DNA of 64,000 bases. It comes from Terrimesophilobacter bigeumensis (lineage in GTDB: Bacteria; Actinomycetota; Actinomycetes; Actinomycetales; Microbacteriaceae). Position 1 is the stretch's first letter, and each line of letters opens with the position of its first letter. Below the pieces are notes generated by a model, which saw nothing but the letters and a program-made list of their open reading frames with translations, had not been told where the DNA came from and made no database searches. This document shows positions 52,669 to 61,730 of this stretch, piece by piece. The stretch lies in assembly GCF_039537265.1 (NCBI RefSeq), contig NZ_BAABAE010000003.1:992001-1056000 (forward strand), in the 5' to 3' direction. A program made the position numbers and the translations under genes.

Positions 52669-55038
52669 TCAGGCGACGCTCGAATAGGCGACGATGCCGC
52701 GTCGCACGGCGTCGAGGGCCGTCCGTGCTGTGCGGCCGAGGGGGCCGTCCGCGACGACCGAGAGCTGGTCGAGCAGGTCGATGGTCTGTTTCGCCATCCT
52801 GACGAAGTCCCCGGCGGCGAGATCGGCATCCTGCAGCACCCGGTCGAGCTGGCCTCCCTGCGCCCAGCGATTCATTGCTGAGGAGAGCCGCGTGGAGATC
52901 GGCTCGCTTCCGGGCAGCCGATGCTCCCGCTCGAGGTCGTCGAGGGTGCTCCACAGCGTGGTCGTGCGTTCGAGCGCCGCGCGGAATGCCCCCCGCGGCA
53001 GGTGGCGATCGGAGGTCGAGCCGTCCTCGCGTCGCGGCTCGTAGACGATCGCGGTCGCCATGGCGGCGAGGCCGGCCGCGTCGAGTTCGTTCCAGGCACC
53101 CGTGCGCAGGCACTCGGCCACGAGCAGGTCGCGTTCGCCGTAGATCCTGCGCAGCGTGCGCCCGGCGGGTTCGACGACGAGGTCATTCCCCTTGACGCGC
53201 AGGTACCCGAGCTCGAGCAGCACATCGGTGACCCGGTCGAACACTCGGGCGACGGCGCCGGTGCGCGAACTGATCTGCCGGCGGAGGTCGTCGGTCTGCC
53301 GCTTGAGCGACCACCAGCGTTCGGCCCAGCGGGCATGCGCCTCCCGGTCGCTGCAGCCATGGCATGGGTGCTGGCGCAGCCTCTTGCGCAGCGCGGTGAG
53401 CTGCTGCTGGCGCCGGTCCCGGTCGCCATGGCTCGATGAGCCCGCCCTGCCCGCGCCCTTGCGCTCGAGATCGCTCAGCTCCCTCCGGATGCCGGAGTAC
53501 TCCTTGAAGTCGCCGAGATGGCAGGTCATGGCCTTCTCGTATCCGGCGAGGGACTCCTCCTGTCCCCGCACCTTGCGGGCGAGGTCGACGACACCGCGGT
53601 CGGCCTGGAACTGCGCGAACGAGGATTCGAGGATCTCGCGCGTGCGCTCCCTCCCGAACTGGGCGACGAGGTTCACCGCCATGTTGTAGCTCGGGCTGAA
53701 GCTCGAGTTGAGCGGATAGGTGCGCCGCGAGGCGAGTGAGGCGACCGCCTGCGGGTCGAGGCCTTCCTGCCACTGGATGACCGAGTGGCCCTCGACGTCG
53801 ATCCCTCGCCTGCCGGCGCGGCCGGTGAGTTGCGTGTACTCCCCCGGCGTGATCGGAACGCGCGCTTCGCCGTTGAACTTCTCGAGCTTCTCCAGCACGA
53901 CCGTGCGTGCGGGCATGTTGATGCCGAGCGCGAGCGTCTCGGTGGCGAAGACGACCTTGACGAGTTTGCGGCGGAACAACTCCTCGACCGTCTCCTTGAA
54001 GGCCGGGAGCATCCCGGCGTGGTGCGCAGCCACCCCGCGCTCGAGCCCGCCCAGCCACTCCCAGTAACCGAGGACGGCGAGGTCCTCGTCCGGGATCGTG
54101 CGGCAGCGCTCCTCCACGAAGGCCCGGATCTCGTCCCGCTCGGCGACCGTCGTGAGCCTCGCCCCCGACCGCAGCACCTGGCTCACGGCGGCGTCGCAGC
54201 CGACCCGGCTGAAGATGAAGAAGATCGCCGGGATGAGGTTGCGCTCGGTGAGCAGTCGGATGACCGCTGCCCGGTCCATGCGCAGCTCCTGCGGCCGTCC
54301 GCCGCGGGAGTGGTAGCGGCCGACATCCTTCATCTGCCGGGAGTTGAGCGTTCGCCCTCCGTACCTCGCCATCTGCACGAGCTCCGGGTTGACACGGTGT
54401 TTGTCGCTCGTCCCCGAGGATTCAAAGAGGTCGATGAGCTTCGTGCGCATGAGGATGTGCTGGTCGAGCGGAACCGGCCGCTGCTCCGAGACGACCACGG
54501 CGGTGTCACCGCGAACCGTCTGCAACCAGTCGCCGAACTCCTCGGCGTTGGACACCGTCGCGCTGAGGGACACGAGACGCACCGCCGGGGGCAGGTGGAT
54601 GATGACCTCCTCCCAGACGGCCCCCCGGAACCGGTCGGCGAGGTAGTGCACCTCGTCCATGATGACGAACCGCAAGTCCGGCAGCAGGTCGGAGTCGGCG
54701 TAGAGCATGTTGCGCAGCACCTCGGTCGTCATGACGACGATGCGGGCCCGCGAGTTGATGTTGGTGTCCCCGGTGAGGAGGCCGACGGCATCCGGGCCAT
54801 AGGCGGCGACGAACTCCTGATACTTCTGGTTGCTGAGCGCCTTCATGGGCGCCGTGTAGAAGACCTTCGCCGATGGGTCGTTCATGGCCAGGAAGACCGC
54901 GAACTCGGCCACGACGGTCTTGCCGGCGCCGGTGGGCGCCGCGACGAGCACGCTGCGCCCGTCGTCGAGGGCCGTGCAGGCAGCGGTCTGGAACGGGTCG
55001 AGGTCGAACGGGAGCCCGCGCCGGAACTCGGCGATCAC
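52669..55038 (-). CDS. Ski2/Mtr4-like DEAD/H-box helicase (HelY type)
   Basis: Superfamily 2 helicase of 789 residues. Motif I AAPTGAGKTVVAEF, Ia APMKALSNQKY, II MDEVHYLAD, III VSLSATVSN and VI GRAGRRGID are all present, followed by a C-terminal DSHCT-type domain. GTG 55038 overlaps the tatC stop by 4 bases. In mycobacteria the homologue helY also follows tatC. Probably acts on RNA; substrates unknown. Confidence 0.9.
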   Translation of the reverse strand: MIAEFRRGLPFDLDPFQTAACTALDDGRSVLVAAPTGAGKTVVAEFAVFLAMNDPSAKVFYTAPMKALSNQKYQEFVAAYGPDAVGLLTGDTNINSRARIVVMTTEVLRNMLYADSDLLPDLRFVIMDEVHYLADRFRGAVWEEVIIHLPPAVRLVSLSATVSNAEEFGDWLQTVRGDTAVVVSEQRPVPLDQHILMRTKLIDLFESSGTSDKHRVNPELVQMARYGGRTLNSRQMKDVGRYHSRGGRPQELRMDRAAVIRLLTERNLIPAIFFIFSRVGCDAAVSQVLRSGARLTTVAERDEIRAFVEERCRTIPDEDLAVLGYWEWLGGLERGVAAHHAGMLPAFKETVEELFRRKLVKVVFATETLALGINMPARTVVLEKLEKFNGEARVPITPGEYTQLTGRAGRRGIDVEGHSVIQWQEGLDPQAVASLASRRTYPLNSSFSPSYNMAVNLVAQFGRERTREILESSFAQFQADRGVVDLARKVRGQEESLAGYEKAMTCHLGDFKEYSGIRRELSDLERKGAGRAGSSSHGDRDRRQQQLTALRKRLRQHPCHGCSDREAHARWAERWWSLKRQTDDLRRQISSRTGAVARVFDRVTDVLLELGYLRVKGNDLVVEPAGRTLRRIYGERDLLVAECLRTGAWNELDAAGLAAMATAIVYEPRREDGSTSDRHLPRGAFRAALERTTTLWSTLDDLEREHRLPGSEPISTRLSSAMNRWAQGGQLDRVLQDADLAAGDFVRMAKQTIDLLDQLSVVADGPLGRTARTALDAVRRGIVAYSSVA

Positions 55039-55835
55039 GCGATGCTCGGCGAGCCGAGGTCTGATTCGAGGTTGCGCAGGCGCTTCGCCGCGATCGCGTC
55101 GTGCCAGAACGCGATCCCCACGGCCACGAAGTACAGGACGACGAGCGGGATCGCGAGCAGGAACATCGAGAAGACATCGGCCGCGGGCGTCGCGATCGCC
55201 GTGAACAGGGTGATCAGCAGGATGGCGACGCGCCAGCCCTTGAGGATCCCCTTGGCCGAGATGATGCCGATGAAATTCAGGATGACGAGGAAGACCGGCA
55301 GCACGAAGGCGATCCCCACCGCGAGCACGAGTTTGAGCACGAAGTTGAGGTATTCCTTGGCGTCCATGATGGAGGCCGAGCCCTCCGGTGCGAAGCTGCT
55401 CAGCAGCGTCACGATGTGCGGGAGCACGAACCAGCCGGCCGCGCATCCGGCCAGGAACAACGGGATCGCGGTGAAGAAGAACCCGAAGGTGTAGCGCTTC
55501 TCCTTGCCGGTGAGTCCGGGGACCAGGAACGCGAAGATCTGGTACAGCCAGACCGGGCTCGAAAGGAAGAGGCCGACGTAGATGGCGATCTGCATGCGCA
55601 GGTCGAAGGAACTGGTCACCTGGGAGAAGTTGAGGATCGCATTACGGCTCTTGGCGACCTCGGTGATCGGGCCGGAGATCTTGTCGAGGATCCAGGGCGA
55701 GAGGATGAACCCGACGATGGCGCCGGCGAGCACGCCGAGGGCACCGCGGAACAACCTCTTGCGCAGTTCGATGAGGTGCTGCCCGAGCGACATCCGGCGC
55801 TCGTTTACCGCGCCTCGCTTCTCACGGGCGGCCAT
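55035..55835 (-). CDS. tatC: Twin-arginine translocase subunit TatC
   Basis: Six-helix Tat receptor of 266 residues. Conserved MSLGQHLIELRKRLFRG at the first membrane segment with the signal-binding Glu region, and FFFTAIPLFLAGCAAGWFVLP in the middle. Lies 5 bases after tatA and overlaps helY by 4. Confidence 0.95.
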   Translation of the reverse strand: MAAREKRGAVNERRMSLGQHLIELRKRLFRGALGVLAGAIVGFILSPWILDKISGPITEVAKSRNAILNFSQVTSSFDLRMQIAIYVGLFLSSPVWLYQIFAFLVPGLTGKEKRYTFGFFFTAIPLFLAGCAAGWFVLPHIVTLLSSFAPEGSASIMDAKEYLNFVLKLVLAVGIAFVLPVFLVILNFIGIISAKGILKGWRVAILLITLFTAIATPAADVFSMFLLAIPLVVLYFVAVGIAFWHDAIAAKRLRNLESDLGSPSIA

Positions 55836-55840
55836 GGGCG

Positions 55841-56035
55841 CTACGGCTTGGGCGTGGCTTGCGAATCGTCGCCCGCGGCCTTGTCATCGCCGTCGGTGGT
55901 CTTCATCTCGCTGCGGAAGATCTTCATCGACTGGCCGACGCTCTTGGCGAGCGCAGGTAGCTTGGTCGCGCCGAACAGGAGCACGACCACGACCAGGATG
56001 ATGAGGGCGTGCCACCCGGTGAATCCTGCGAACAT
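55841..56035 (-). CDS. tatA: Twin-arginine translocase subunit TatA
   Basis: 64-residue pore-forming subunit: short N-terminus, one membrane helix (HALIILVVVVLLFGATKLP), the amphipathic helix (ALAKSVGQSMKIFRSEM) and an acidic tail. The FGATKLP hinge is diagnostic. Confidence 0.95.
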   Translation of the reverse strand: MFAGFTGWHALIILVVVVLLFGATKLPALAKSVGQSMKIFRSEMKTTDGDDKAAGDDSQATPKP

Positions 56036-56074
56036 TCTGGGGTCCTCTTCTTCGAGTGGGCTGGTGGTGACAGT

Positions 56075-57082
56075 TTAGCCGGGCAGCGGCGGGGTCGCCG
56101 ACACATCGTTTCCATACGGCGCGGCACCGGCGCTCGCCCACTCTGCGACGATGCGCCTGGCCTCCTCCGGCCCTGTGACCGCGAGAACCCCCGGATGGCT
56201 GCAGACGAGTCGCTTGAGCCCGTGGAAATGCGAGACCCGGATGGTCGTGCGGACGAGGTTCCCGTGGGCGACCCTGGCAGCACCATCCGGAATGTAGTCG
56301 GCGATGAGCGGCAGCGCGGAGGAGGCGACGGCGATCTCCACGTCGAGATCGTCCGGTGAGCCCTCGAACAGCGCATCGGGCAGCACGACGTCCTGCGCGT
56401 GGTGGCTGAGCGGCTCTTCGGTGACGACCGGATCGCCGATGCGGTCGATCCGGAATGTTCTGAGCGCCTCGCGCAGGTGGCACCACCCGCGCAGGTACCA
56501 GTCGTCGTCGACCGACTCGACGCGCAGCGGATCGACCCTCCGGCGCTCGTGCTCGTCGCGCGAGTTCAGGTAGTCGAATTCGAGCTGGTGCCCGGCGGCG
56601 ACAGCATCCCGGATGACCGCGAGCGTCGTGTTCGTCTCGCTCGCCTCGACCGCGACCTGGCTCGGCATCGCGGAGGCTCCCCGCGCGAGCTTGGCCATGA
56701 GCGTCGCGACGGCACTGCGGTCGGAGTTCTCCGGGAGCGCGGACAGGTACTGGAGACCGGCGATGAGTGCGGCGGCCTCGCGTCCCGAGAACCGCGGGGA
56801 GTCGTCGATCGCCACGAGGTTGGTGAGCACGATCTGGTCGTTGTCCTCGAAGTCGTCCCAGGCGATGTCGAAAAGGTCGTCGGGCTGGTAGGCGGCGGTC
56901 TCGCCGGGGATGCCGGAGACCGCGATGAGCCGTACGGAGTCCCGGATCTGTTCCTCGCTCACGCCGAAGTGATCTGCGGCGACCTGCACGGAGACCCGGT
57001 CGTGATCCATGAGGTACGGAACGAGGGAGAGCAGAAAGGTGAGCTTGTCCCTCGCCTGCAGCGGGGCTGGGCGGTCAGCCAC
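56075..57082 (-). CDS. pafC: WYL-domain regulator PafC
   Basis: 335-residue partner of PafB in the heterodimeric activator of the RecA-independent DNA damage response of actinobacteria. Winged-helix region (VSVQVAADHFGVSEEQIRDSV) followed by a WYL domain with FDYLNSRDEHERRRVDPLRV and DDDWYLRGWCHLREALRTFR. Overlaps pafB by 8 bases, so the pair is translated together. Confidence 0.92.
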   Translation of the reverse strand: MADRPAPLQARDKLTFLLSLVPYLMDHDRVSVQVAADHFGVSEEQIRDSVRLIAVSGIPGETAAYQPDDLFDIAWDDFEDNDQIVLTNLVAIDDSPRFSGREAAALIAGLQYLSALPENSDRSAVATLMAKLARGASAMPSQVAVEASETNTTLAVIRDAVAAGHQLEFDYLNSRDEHERRRVDPLRVESVDDDWYLRGWCHLREALRTFRIDRIGDPVVTEEPLSHHAQDVVLPDALFEGSPDDLDVEIAVASSALPLIADYIPDGAARVAHGNLVRTTIRVSHFHGLKRLVCSHPGVLAVTGPEEARRIVAEWASAGAAPYGNDVSATPPLPG

Positions 57083-58085
57083 GGTCGGCTCCCTCGTGGT
57101 CGGCAGCGATCGCGAGAAGCCGGTCGCGCACGGCTGCGCGCAGCTCGGGCGGTGAGATGACGACGACTTCCGGCCCGAACCCTGCGAGTTCGTCCGCGAT
57201 GATGTTGAGGTCGACGTAGTTCAGGTGCAGTGAGCCGTCGTCGGCGCGGTCGGCCCCCCGGCGCTTGTGCAGCCGCGCGGCGGCATCCGTGCCGGGCAGG
57301 GCCTTCACGACCGCGACGTGCGCTGCCCACACCTCCTGCAGTTCGCGCAGGCCGCGTGCGGCGGAGTCCTCGGCCGGCGGGTCGTAGGTCGCCCCGGTGG
57401 CCGCGACCTGGCTGACGATGCGGCGCAGGAGGAAGGTCTTGCGCTCGCCGGTCTCCGGCTCCACGGCGTAGCAGTGCCAGCGCCCCTGGAACTGCAGGAG
57501 GGCGAGCGGAGCGACCGTGCGCACGCTGGCCTCCGACTCCCCCGGCTTGAGGTAGTTGAAGCGCACGACCTGGCGCTTCTCCAGCGCGGCGCCGATCGGT
57601 TCGAAAGCCTCGTCGCGCACGCGCACCCGTGGCGCGTAGGCGAGCACCGGCTCCCCCGTGTCGATACCGAGCGCCTTGAGCTTGATCATCGCCCGGCGGG
57701 ACTCCCCGGAGAGGGAGCCTTCCCGCCACACCATGGCGGCCAGGCCGAGCAGGGCCGTCTCCTCCGCGGAGAAGGTGAGATCCTGCGGGAGCTCGTACTC
57801 ACCACGCGGGATCCGGTACCGCAGGTTCTGGTTGTTGCCGGCCTGCCCGGGCGCCTCGAGGGTCTCGAGCGGAACGCCGAGCTCTCGGATGTCGTCCTTG
57901 TCGCGTTCGAACTGCCTCTCGAGGTTGGCGTTGTCGCCGTTCGGCGAGTATCGCTGCCGGTATCCCTGCACGGTGGAGAGGATCTCGTTCTTGGAGAGTC
58001 CGCTCTCGGTGGCCAGGAGCGCGAGCACGAGGCTGAAGAGACGCTCCTCGACGGGAACGCGCTGGGGTGCTCGCGCCTGGGACAC
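57075..58085 (-). CDS. pafB: WYL-domain regulator PafB
   Basis: 336-residue winged-helix and WYL protein. The N-terminal PVEERLFSLVLALLATESGLSKNEI is typical of PafB, and the WYL region contains VRFNYLKPGESEASVRTVAPL and GRWHCYAVEPETGERKTFLLRR. GTG 58085 lies one base beyond the FKBP stop. Despite the name, PafB/PafC act in DNA damage signalling and not in pupylation. Confidence 0.93.
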   Translation of the reverse strand: MSQARAPQRVPVEERLFSLVLALLATESGLSKNEILSTVQGYRQRYSPNGDNANLERQFERDKDDIRELGVPLETLEAPGQAGNNQNLRYRIPRGEYELPQDLTFSAEETALLGLAAMVWREGSLSGESRRAMIKLKALGIDTGEPVLAYAPRVRVRDEAFEPIGAALEKRQVVRFNYLKPGESEASVRTVAPLALLQFQGRWHCYAVEPETGERKTFLLRRIVSQVAATGATYDPPAEDSAARGLRELQEVWAAHVAVVKALPGTDAAARLHKRRGADRADDGSLHLNYVDLNIIADELAGFGPEVVVISPPELRAAVRDRLLAIAADHEGADRG

Positions 58086-58086
58086 G

Positions 58087-59031
58087 TTATCCGGCGAGCC
58101 CGAGCAGATCGACGACGTAGACGAGGGTCGACCCGGACGGCACATTGTTGCTGCCGGCATCGCCGTAGCCCTGTGCAGGCGGGACGACGACGAGGACCTG
58201 GGAGCCGATCTTCTGCCCCACGAGCCCCGTGACGAGGCCTTCTGTGACGGTGTCGGACTTGGTGAGCGTGATGATCTTCGCCTGCCCATCGGTCCAGGTG
58301 GAGTCGAAGACACTGCTGTCGGACCACAGCACGGCGGTGTACTTGACCACGATGTGGTCGCCGGCCTCGAGTTGTTCGCCGTGTCCGGCCTGCAGCACGT
58401 TGACGGCGAGCTTCGACGGTGGATCCTGCTTCGGGATGGTGATCCCGGGGGCGCCGTTGGGCGCCGTGACGACCGCCGGCATGCCGGCCTGCGGGATCTG
58501 CGCCGTACCGTTCGCCTTACCGGGGAACGCATCGAGGACGTCTACGACGAACACGAAGGAGTCGGTCGACCCCGAGTTCGCCTGGCCGGCGCCCTCCGCG
58601 GTGGTGGCGATCGCGACGCGCGATCCGACCGTCGTGCACCGGAGCCCGACCGTGACGGAGGATGTCGCCGAGTCGCCGAGCGTCACGATCGTGCCGAGTC
58701 CCGAGTAGTCGCTCTGGCTGAGCACCGCTCCGGTCGACCCGTTCAGGAGGGTGTACTTGAAGACGGCGACATCGCCGTCGTGAAGCTCCTCCCCGTCACC
58801 GGCGATGAGGGTGCTCCGCTCGGTCTTCTTGGTGACCACCGGAGTCGGGAAGTCGATCGTCGGCGTGCTGCCGAACTCACCCGTCGCCGTGACGACCTCC
58901 GAGGCGTCGCCGGAGGACACGGGCGAGTCGCAACCGGACCCGAACGGCCCCTGCGCACACGAGGTGAGGCTCGCGATGATGCCTGCTGCCAGAAGCAGCA
59001 CGGGAAGGGTGCGCACGGGTCCTCGTTTCAT
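58087..59031 (-). CDS. FKBP-type peptidyl-prolyl isomerase lipoprotein, two domains
   Basis: 314-residue exported lipoprotein: signal peptide (VLLLAAGIIASLTSC) with lipobox LTSC, then two FKBP-like domains, GDVAVFKYTLLNGSTG and GDHIVVKYTAVLWSD. The second ends with the usual GSQVLVVVPPAQGYGDAG. ATG 59031 is preferred; a TTG 16 codons upstream nearly abuts a TAGAAT -10. It occupies the place that the Pup-proteasome genes hold in mycobacteria. Confidence 0.88.
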   Translation of the reverse strand: MKRGPVRTLPVLLLAAGIIASLTSCAQGPFGSGCDSPVSSGDASEVVTATGEFGSTPTIDFPTPVVTKKTERSTLIAGDGEELHDGDVAVFKYTLLNGSTGAVLSQSDYSGLGTIVTLGDSATSSVTVGLRCTTVGSRVAIATTAEGAGQANSGSTDSFVFVVDVLDAFPGKANGTAQIPQAGMPAVVTAPNGAPGITIPKQDPPSKLAVNVLQAGHGEQLEAGDHIVVKYTAVLWSDSSVFDSTWTDGQAKIITLTKSDTVTEGLVTGLVGQKIGSQVLVVVPPAQGYGDAGSNNVPSGSTLVYVVDLLGLAG

Positions 59032-59081
59032 CGTTCGGGATCTCGTTTCGTGGTCGGTCGTGGTTCGGGGCTTCGACAATT

Positions 59082-60089
59082 CTAGGCCGATGGTTCGGGC
59101 TGTCCGGGCGCACCGGTCGCGCGGCGCGCAGCAGACTCCGCCTGCCTGGCCGCCTTGCGTGCGCGCTTGTCGCTCGCCTGTCGCTGGCCGAGCGCGCCGG
59201 GAGTCCAGGCCTCGATGTCGTCATCCGAGTACTCGGGTTTGGCCTTGCGCTTGAGCTGCGGCAGCACGGTGCCGGGCGCGAGCCTCCTGGCCGTGAGGAG
59301 GAAGCCGGTGTGGGCGACCATCCGGTGGTCCGGGCGCACGGCGAGGCCCTCGACGTGCCAGCCGCGCACCATGGTCTCCGAGGATTCGGGGTCGGTGAAG
59401 CATCCGGTCGCCCTGACGGCCTCGGCGACCCGCGAGAGCTGGGTGACCGTCGCGACGTAGCAGACGAGCACGCCGCCCGACGTGAGGGCGTCGGAAGAGG
59501 CCTCGAGGCACTCCCAGGGGGCGAGCATGTCGAGCACGATGCGATCGACGCTCCCGGGATCCACGGCGTTTCCGAGTTCGAGCGCGAGGTCCCCGAGGCG
59601 CACCTCCCAGTTCGCCGGCTCTGCGCCGAGGAATGCGGTCGCATTCCCTCGGGCGACCCGCGCGAACTCCTCGCGGCGCTCGAAGGAGACGAGGCGGCCT
59701 GTCGGACCGATGGCGCGCAGGAGGGAGAGCGAAAGCGCTCCGGAGCCGACGCCGGCTTCGACGACGGTCGCCCCGGGGAAGATGTCGCCGACCAGGAGGA
59801 TCTGGGCGGCATCCTTCGGATAGACGATCGCGGCGCCACGCGGCATCGACATGACGAAATCGGTGAGCAGTGGGCGCAGGGCCAGGTACTCATCGCCGAC
59901 GGTGCTCGTCACGACGGAGCCGTCGGGGGCGCCGATGATGGAGTCGTGGGAGAGGATGCCGCGGTGCGTGTGGAACACCGAGCCCTCCTCGAGCGTGATG
60001 GTGTTGAGCCGGCCGCGGGGGCCGGTGAGCTGCACGCGGTCGCCCGCACGGAACGGGCCGCTCTGGCGACGGATGGCGTCCCCGCTCAT
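59082..60089 (-). CDS. trmI: tRNA (adenine-N1)-methyltransferase TrmI
   Basis: S-adenosylmethionine enzyme that makes m1A58 in the tRNA T-loop. 335 residues. The N-terminal domain includes EEGSVFHTHRGILSHDSIIG, the SAM site is VVEAGVGSGALSLSLLRA and DRIVLDMLAPWE is the catalytic strand. A Lys/Arg/Ala tail follows. ATG overlaps the HAD stop by 4 bases. Confidence 0.94.
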   Translation of the reverse strand: MSGDAIRRQSGPFRAGDRVQLTGPRGRLNTITLEEGSVFHTHRGILSHDSIIGAPDGSVVTSTVGDEYLALRPLLTDFVMSMPRGAAIVYPKDAAQILLVGDIFPGATVVEAGVGSGALSLSLLRAIGPTGRLVSFERREEFARVARGNATAFLGAEPANWEVRLGDLALELGNAVDPGSVDRIVLDMLAPWECLEASSDALTSGGVLVCYVATVTQLSRVAEAVRATGCFTDPESSETMVRGWHVEGLAVRPDHRMVAHTGFLLTARRLAPGTVLPQLKRKAKPEYSDDDIEAWTPGALGQRQASDKRARKAARQAESAARRATGAPGQPEPSA

Positions 60090-60775
60090 CGGTTCACTCC
60101 CTCCGCGGCTGTCGAGGTGTGTGCCGCGAAGGCCTCGCCGAGGTCGGCGACCGTACGGCCGGCCAGTGTCGGCCAGAGCGTGTACGAGGGGCTCGGGGCC
60201 AGGTTTACGTGGGCGGGAACCCCGATCACGACAGCACCGGATGCCGTGGCCGAGGCGAGGCCGGGTTCCGAGTCCTCGATCGCCACACAGTCCCTCGGGT
60301 CGACCCCGAGAATGGCTGCAGCCTTCAGATAGGGCTGCGGATGCGGCTTCGAATGTTCGACATCGCTGCCGGAGACGATCGTCGCGAAGACCGGGTGGTC
60401 GAAGTCGTTCGCGATGTGCTCGGCGAGCGGTCGCATCGACATCGTGACGAGAGCAGTCGGGATCCCGGCCTCCCGCAGCTCCAGCAGGAGCTCGCGGGCT
60501 CCCGGACGCCACGGGATCGACCTCCTCGCCTGCTCGAGCACGCGCTCGGTGAGGTGGTCGATGATCTCCTGCTCGTCGAGGTCGACCCCGCGGCCGCGCA
60601 GGATGCTCGCCGAATGCCACAGGCCGGCCCCGACGAGCGTGAGGCCGTCCTCAGCCGTCCAGCTGCCGCCGAAGGAGGCGACGAGGTCGCGCTCGGCCGT
60701 CATCCAGTACGGTTCCGTGTCGACGAGGGTGCCGTCCATGTCCCACAGGACGGCGGCGGGGGTTGGGCTGGTCAC
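60086..60775 (-). CDS. HAD-family phosphatase
   Basis: 229-residue haloacid dehalogenase hydrolase of the beta-phosphoglucomutase group. Motif I WDMDGTLVDTEPYW, motif II VTMSMRPLAE, motif III KPHPQPYLKAA and motif IV AIEDSEPGLASA. GTG 60775 (VTSPTPAAVL) has TAGACT 8 bases upstream. Substrate unknown. Starts the HAD-trmI-FKBP-pafBC-tat-helY run. Confidence 0.88.
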   Translation of the reverse strand: MTSPTPAAVLWDMDGTLVDTEPYWMTAERDLVASFGGSWTAEDGLTLVGAGLWHSASILRGRGVDLDEQEIIDHLTERVLEQARRSIPWRPGARELLLELREAGIPTALVTMSMRPLAEHIANDFDHPVFATIVSGSDVEHSKPHPQPYLKAAAILGVDPRDCVAIEDSEPGLASATASGAVVIGVPAHVNLAPSPSYTLWPTLAGRTVADLGEAFAAHTSTAAEGVNR

Positions 60776-60783
60776 GACTACCG

Positions 60784-60789
60784 AGTCTA
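60784..60789 (-). promoter_or_regulatory. -10 element of the HAD-trmI operon (leaderless type)
   Basis: Minus-strand TAGACT ends 8 bases before GTG 60775, in the 76-base gap shared with the divergent PAC2 gene. Confidence 0.5.
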
Positions 60790-60828
60790 CGGGCGCGGAC
60801 CGGGCGCACGCCCCAGGGCGGGTGGACC

Positions 60829-60834
60829 TATCCT
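60829..60834 (+). promoter_or_regulatory. Probable -10 of the PAC2 gene
   Basis: TATCCT lies 17 bases before GTG 60852; the strong ribosome site GGAGGTGGAG is in between. Confidence 0.4.
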
Positions 60835-60851
60835 TGAAGCGGAGGTGGAGT

Positions 60852-61730
60852 GTGGCAGCAGGATCGAATGGCCTGACCGGGCGCCTGCTCGTCGTCGCCT
60901 TCGAGGGCTGGAATGATGCGGGTGAGGCGGCGACCGGGGCCGTGCGCACCCTGCGCGACGCGCTCTCGGTCGATCCCATCCTCGAGGTCGACGCCGAGGT
61001 CTACTTCGACTACCAGTTCAACCGTCCGATGACGACGATGGATGACGACGGCAGGCGGATCCTCGTCTGGCCGAGTGTCACGATGTTCGGGCCCGGCGAC
61101 GATCCTGGCGCCGACCCCGGCGATGCCGCTCGGAACATCTACCTGCTGCTCGGGACGGAGCCGGCCAGGAGCTGGAAGCAGTTCACCGCCGAGATCATGG
61201 AGGTCGTGCGCGAGCATCGCATCGACGGGATCGTGACGCTCGGCGCCATGCTCGCGGACGTGCCCCACACCCGGCCGATCTCCATCTTCGTCAGCAGCGA
61301 GAACGCCGAGGTGCGTGACCGGCTCGGAGTCGAGAAGAGCACCTACGAGGGGCCGGTCGGCATCCTCTCGGTGATCTCGGCGGCCGCAGAGGATGCCGGG
61401 ATCCCCACCCTGTCGATCTGGGCATCCGTGCCCCACTACGTTCACAACGCGCCGTCGCCCAAGGCGACGCTCGCGATCATCGATCGCCTCGAGGAGATCA
61501 TCGATGTCGTCGTGCCGCGCGGCGACCTCGTCGACGAGTCGGCCGCCTGGGAGAGCGGGATCAACGCCCTCGCCGAGGAGGACGACGACATGGCCAACTA
61601 CATCGAGCAGCTCGAGCAGGCACGCGACACCGTCGACTCTCCGGAGGCGAGCGGTGAGGCGATCGCGGAAGAGTTCGAGCGCTACCTGCGCCGTCGAGAC
61701 GGCAAGGCGGACGGGCGCGACCGGCCGTAG
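60852..61730 (+). CDS. PAC2-family protein (proteasome assembly chaperone fold)
   Basis: 292-residue PAC2 protein. Conserved RLLVVAFEGWNDAGEAATGAV, YFDYQFNRP, GIVTLGAMLADVPHTRP and SIWASVPHYVHNAPSPKA are as in actinobacterial members. The eukaryotic namesake assembles proteasomes, but no proteasome gene is in this window, so the bacterial role is open. Stop directly abuts the convergent mshC stop. Confidence 0.88.
   Translation: MAAGSNGLTGRLLVVAFEGWNDAGEAATGAVRTLRDALSVDPILEVDAEVYFDYQFNRPMTTMDDDGRRILVWPSVTMFGPGDDPGADPGDAARNIYLLLGTEPARSWKQFTAEIMEVVREHRIDGIVTLGAMLADVPHTRPISIFVSSENAEVRDRLGVEKSTYEGPVGILSVISAAAEDAGIPTLSIWASVPHYVHNAPSPKATLAIIDRLEEIIDVVVPRGDLVDESAAWESGINALAEEDDDMANYIEQLEQARDTVDSPEASGEAIAEEFERYLRRRDGKADGRDRP

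Noticed and set aside
60852..61730. PAC2 gene as evidence of a proteasome
   Set aside because: Bacterial PAC2 proteins occur widely without proteasomes and no proteasome gene is present here.
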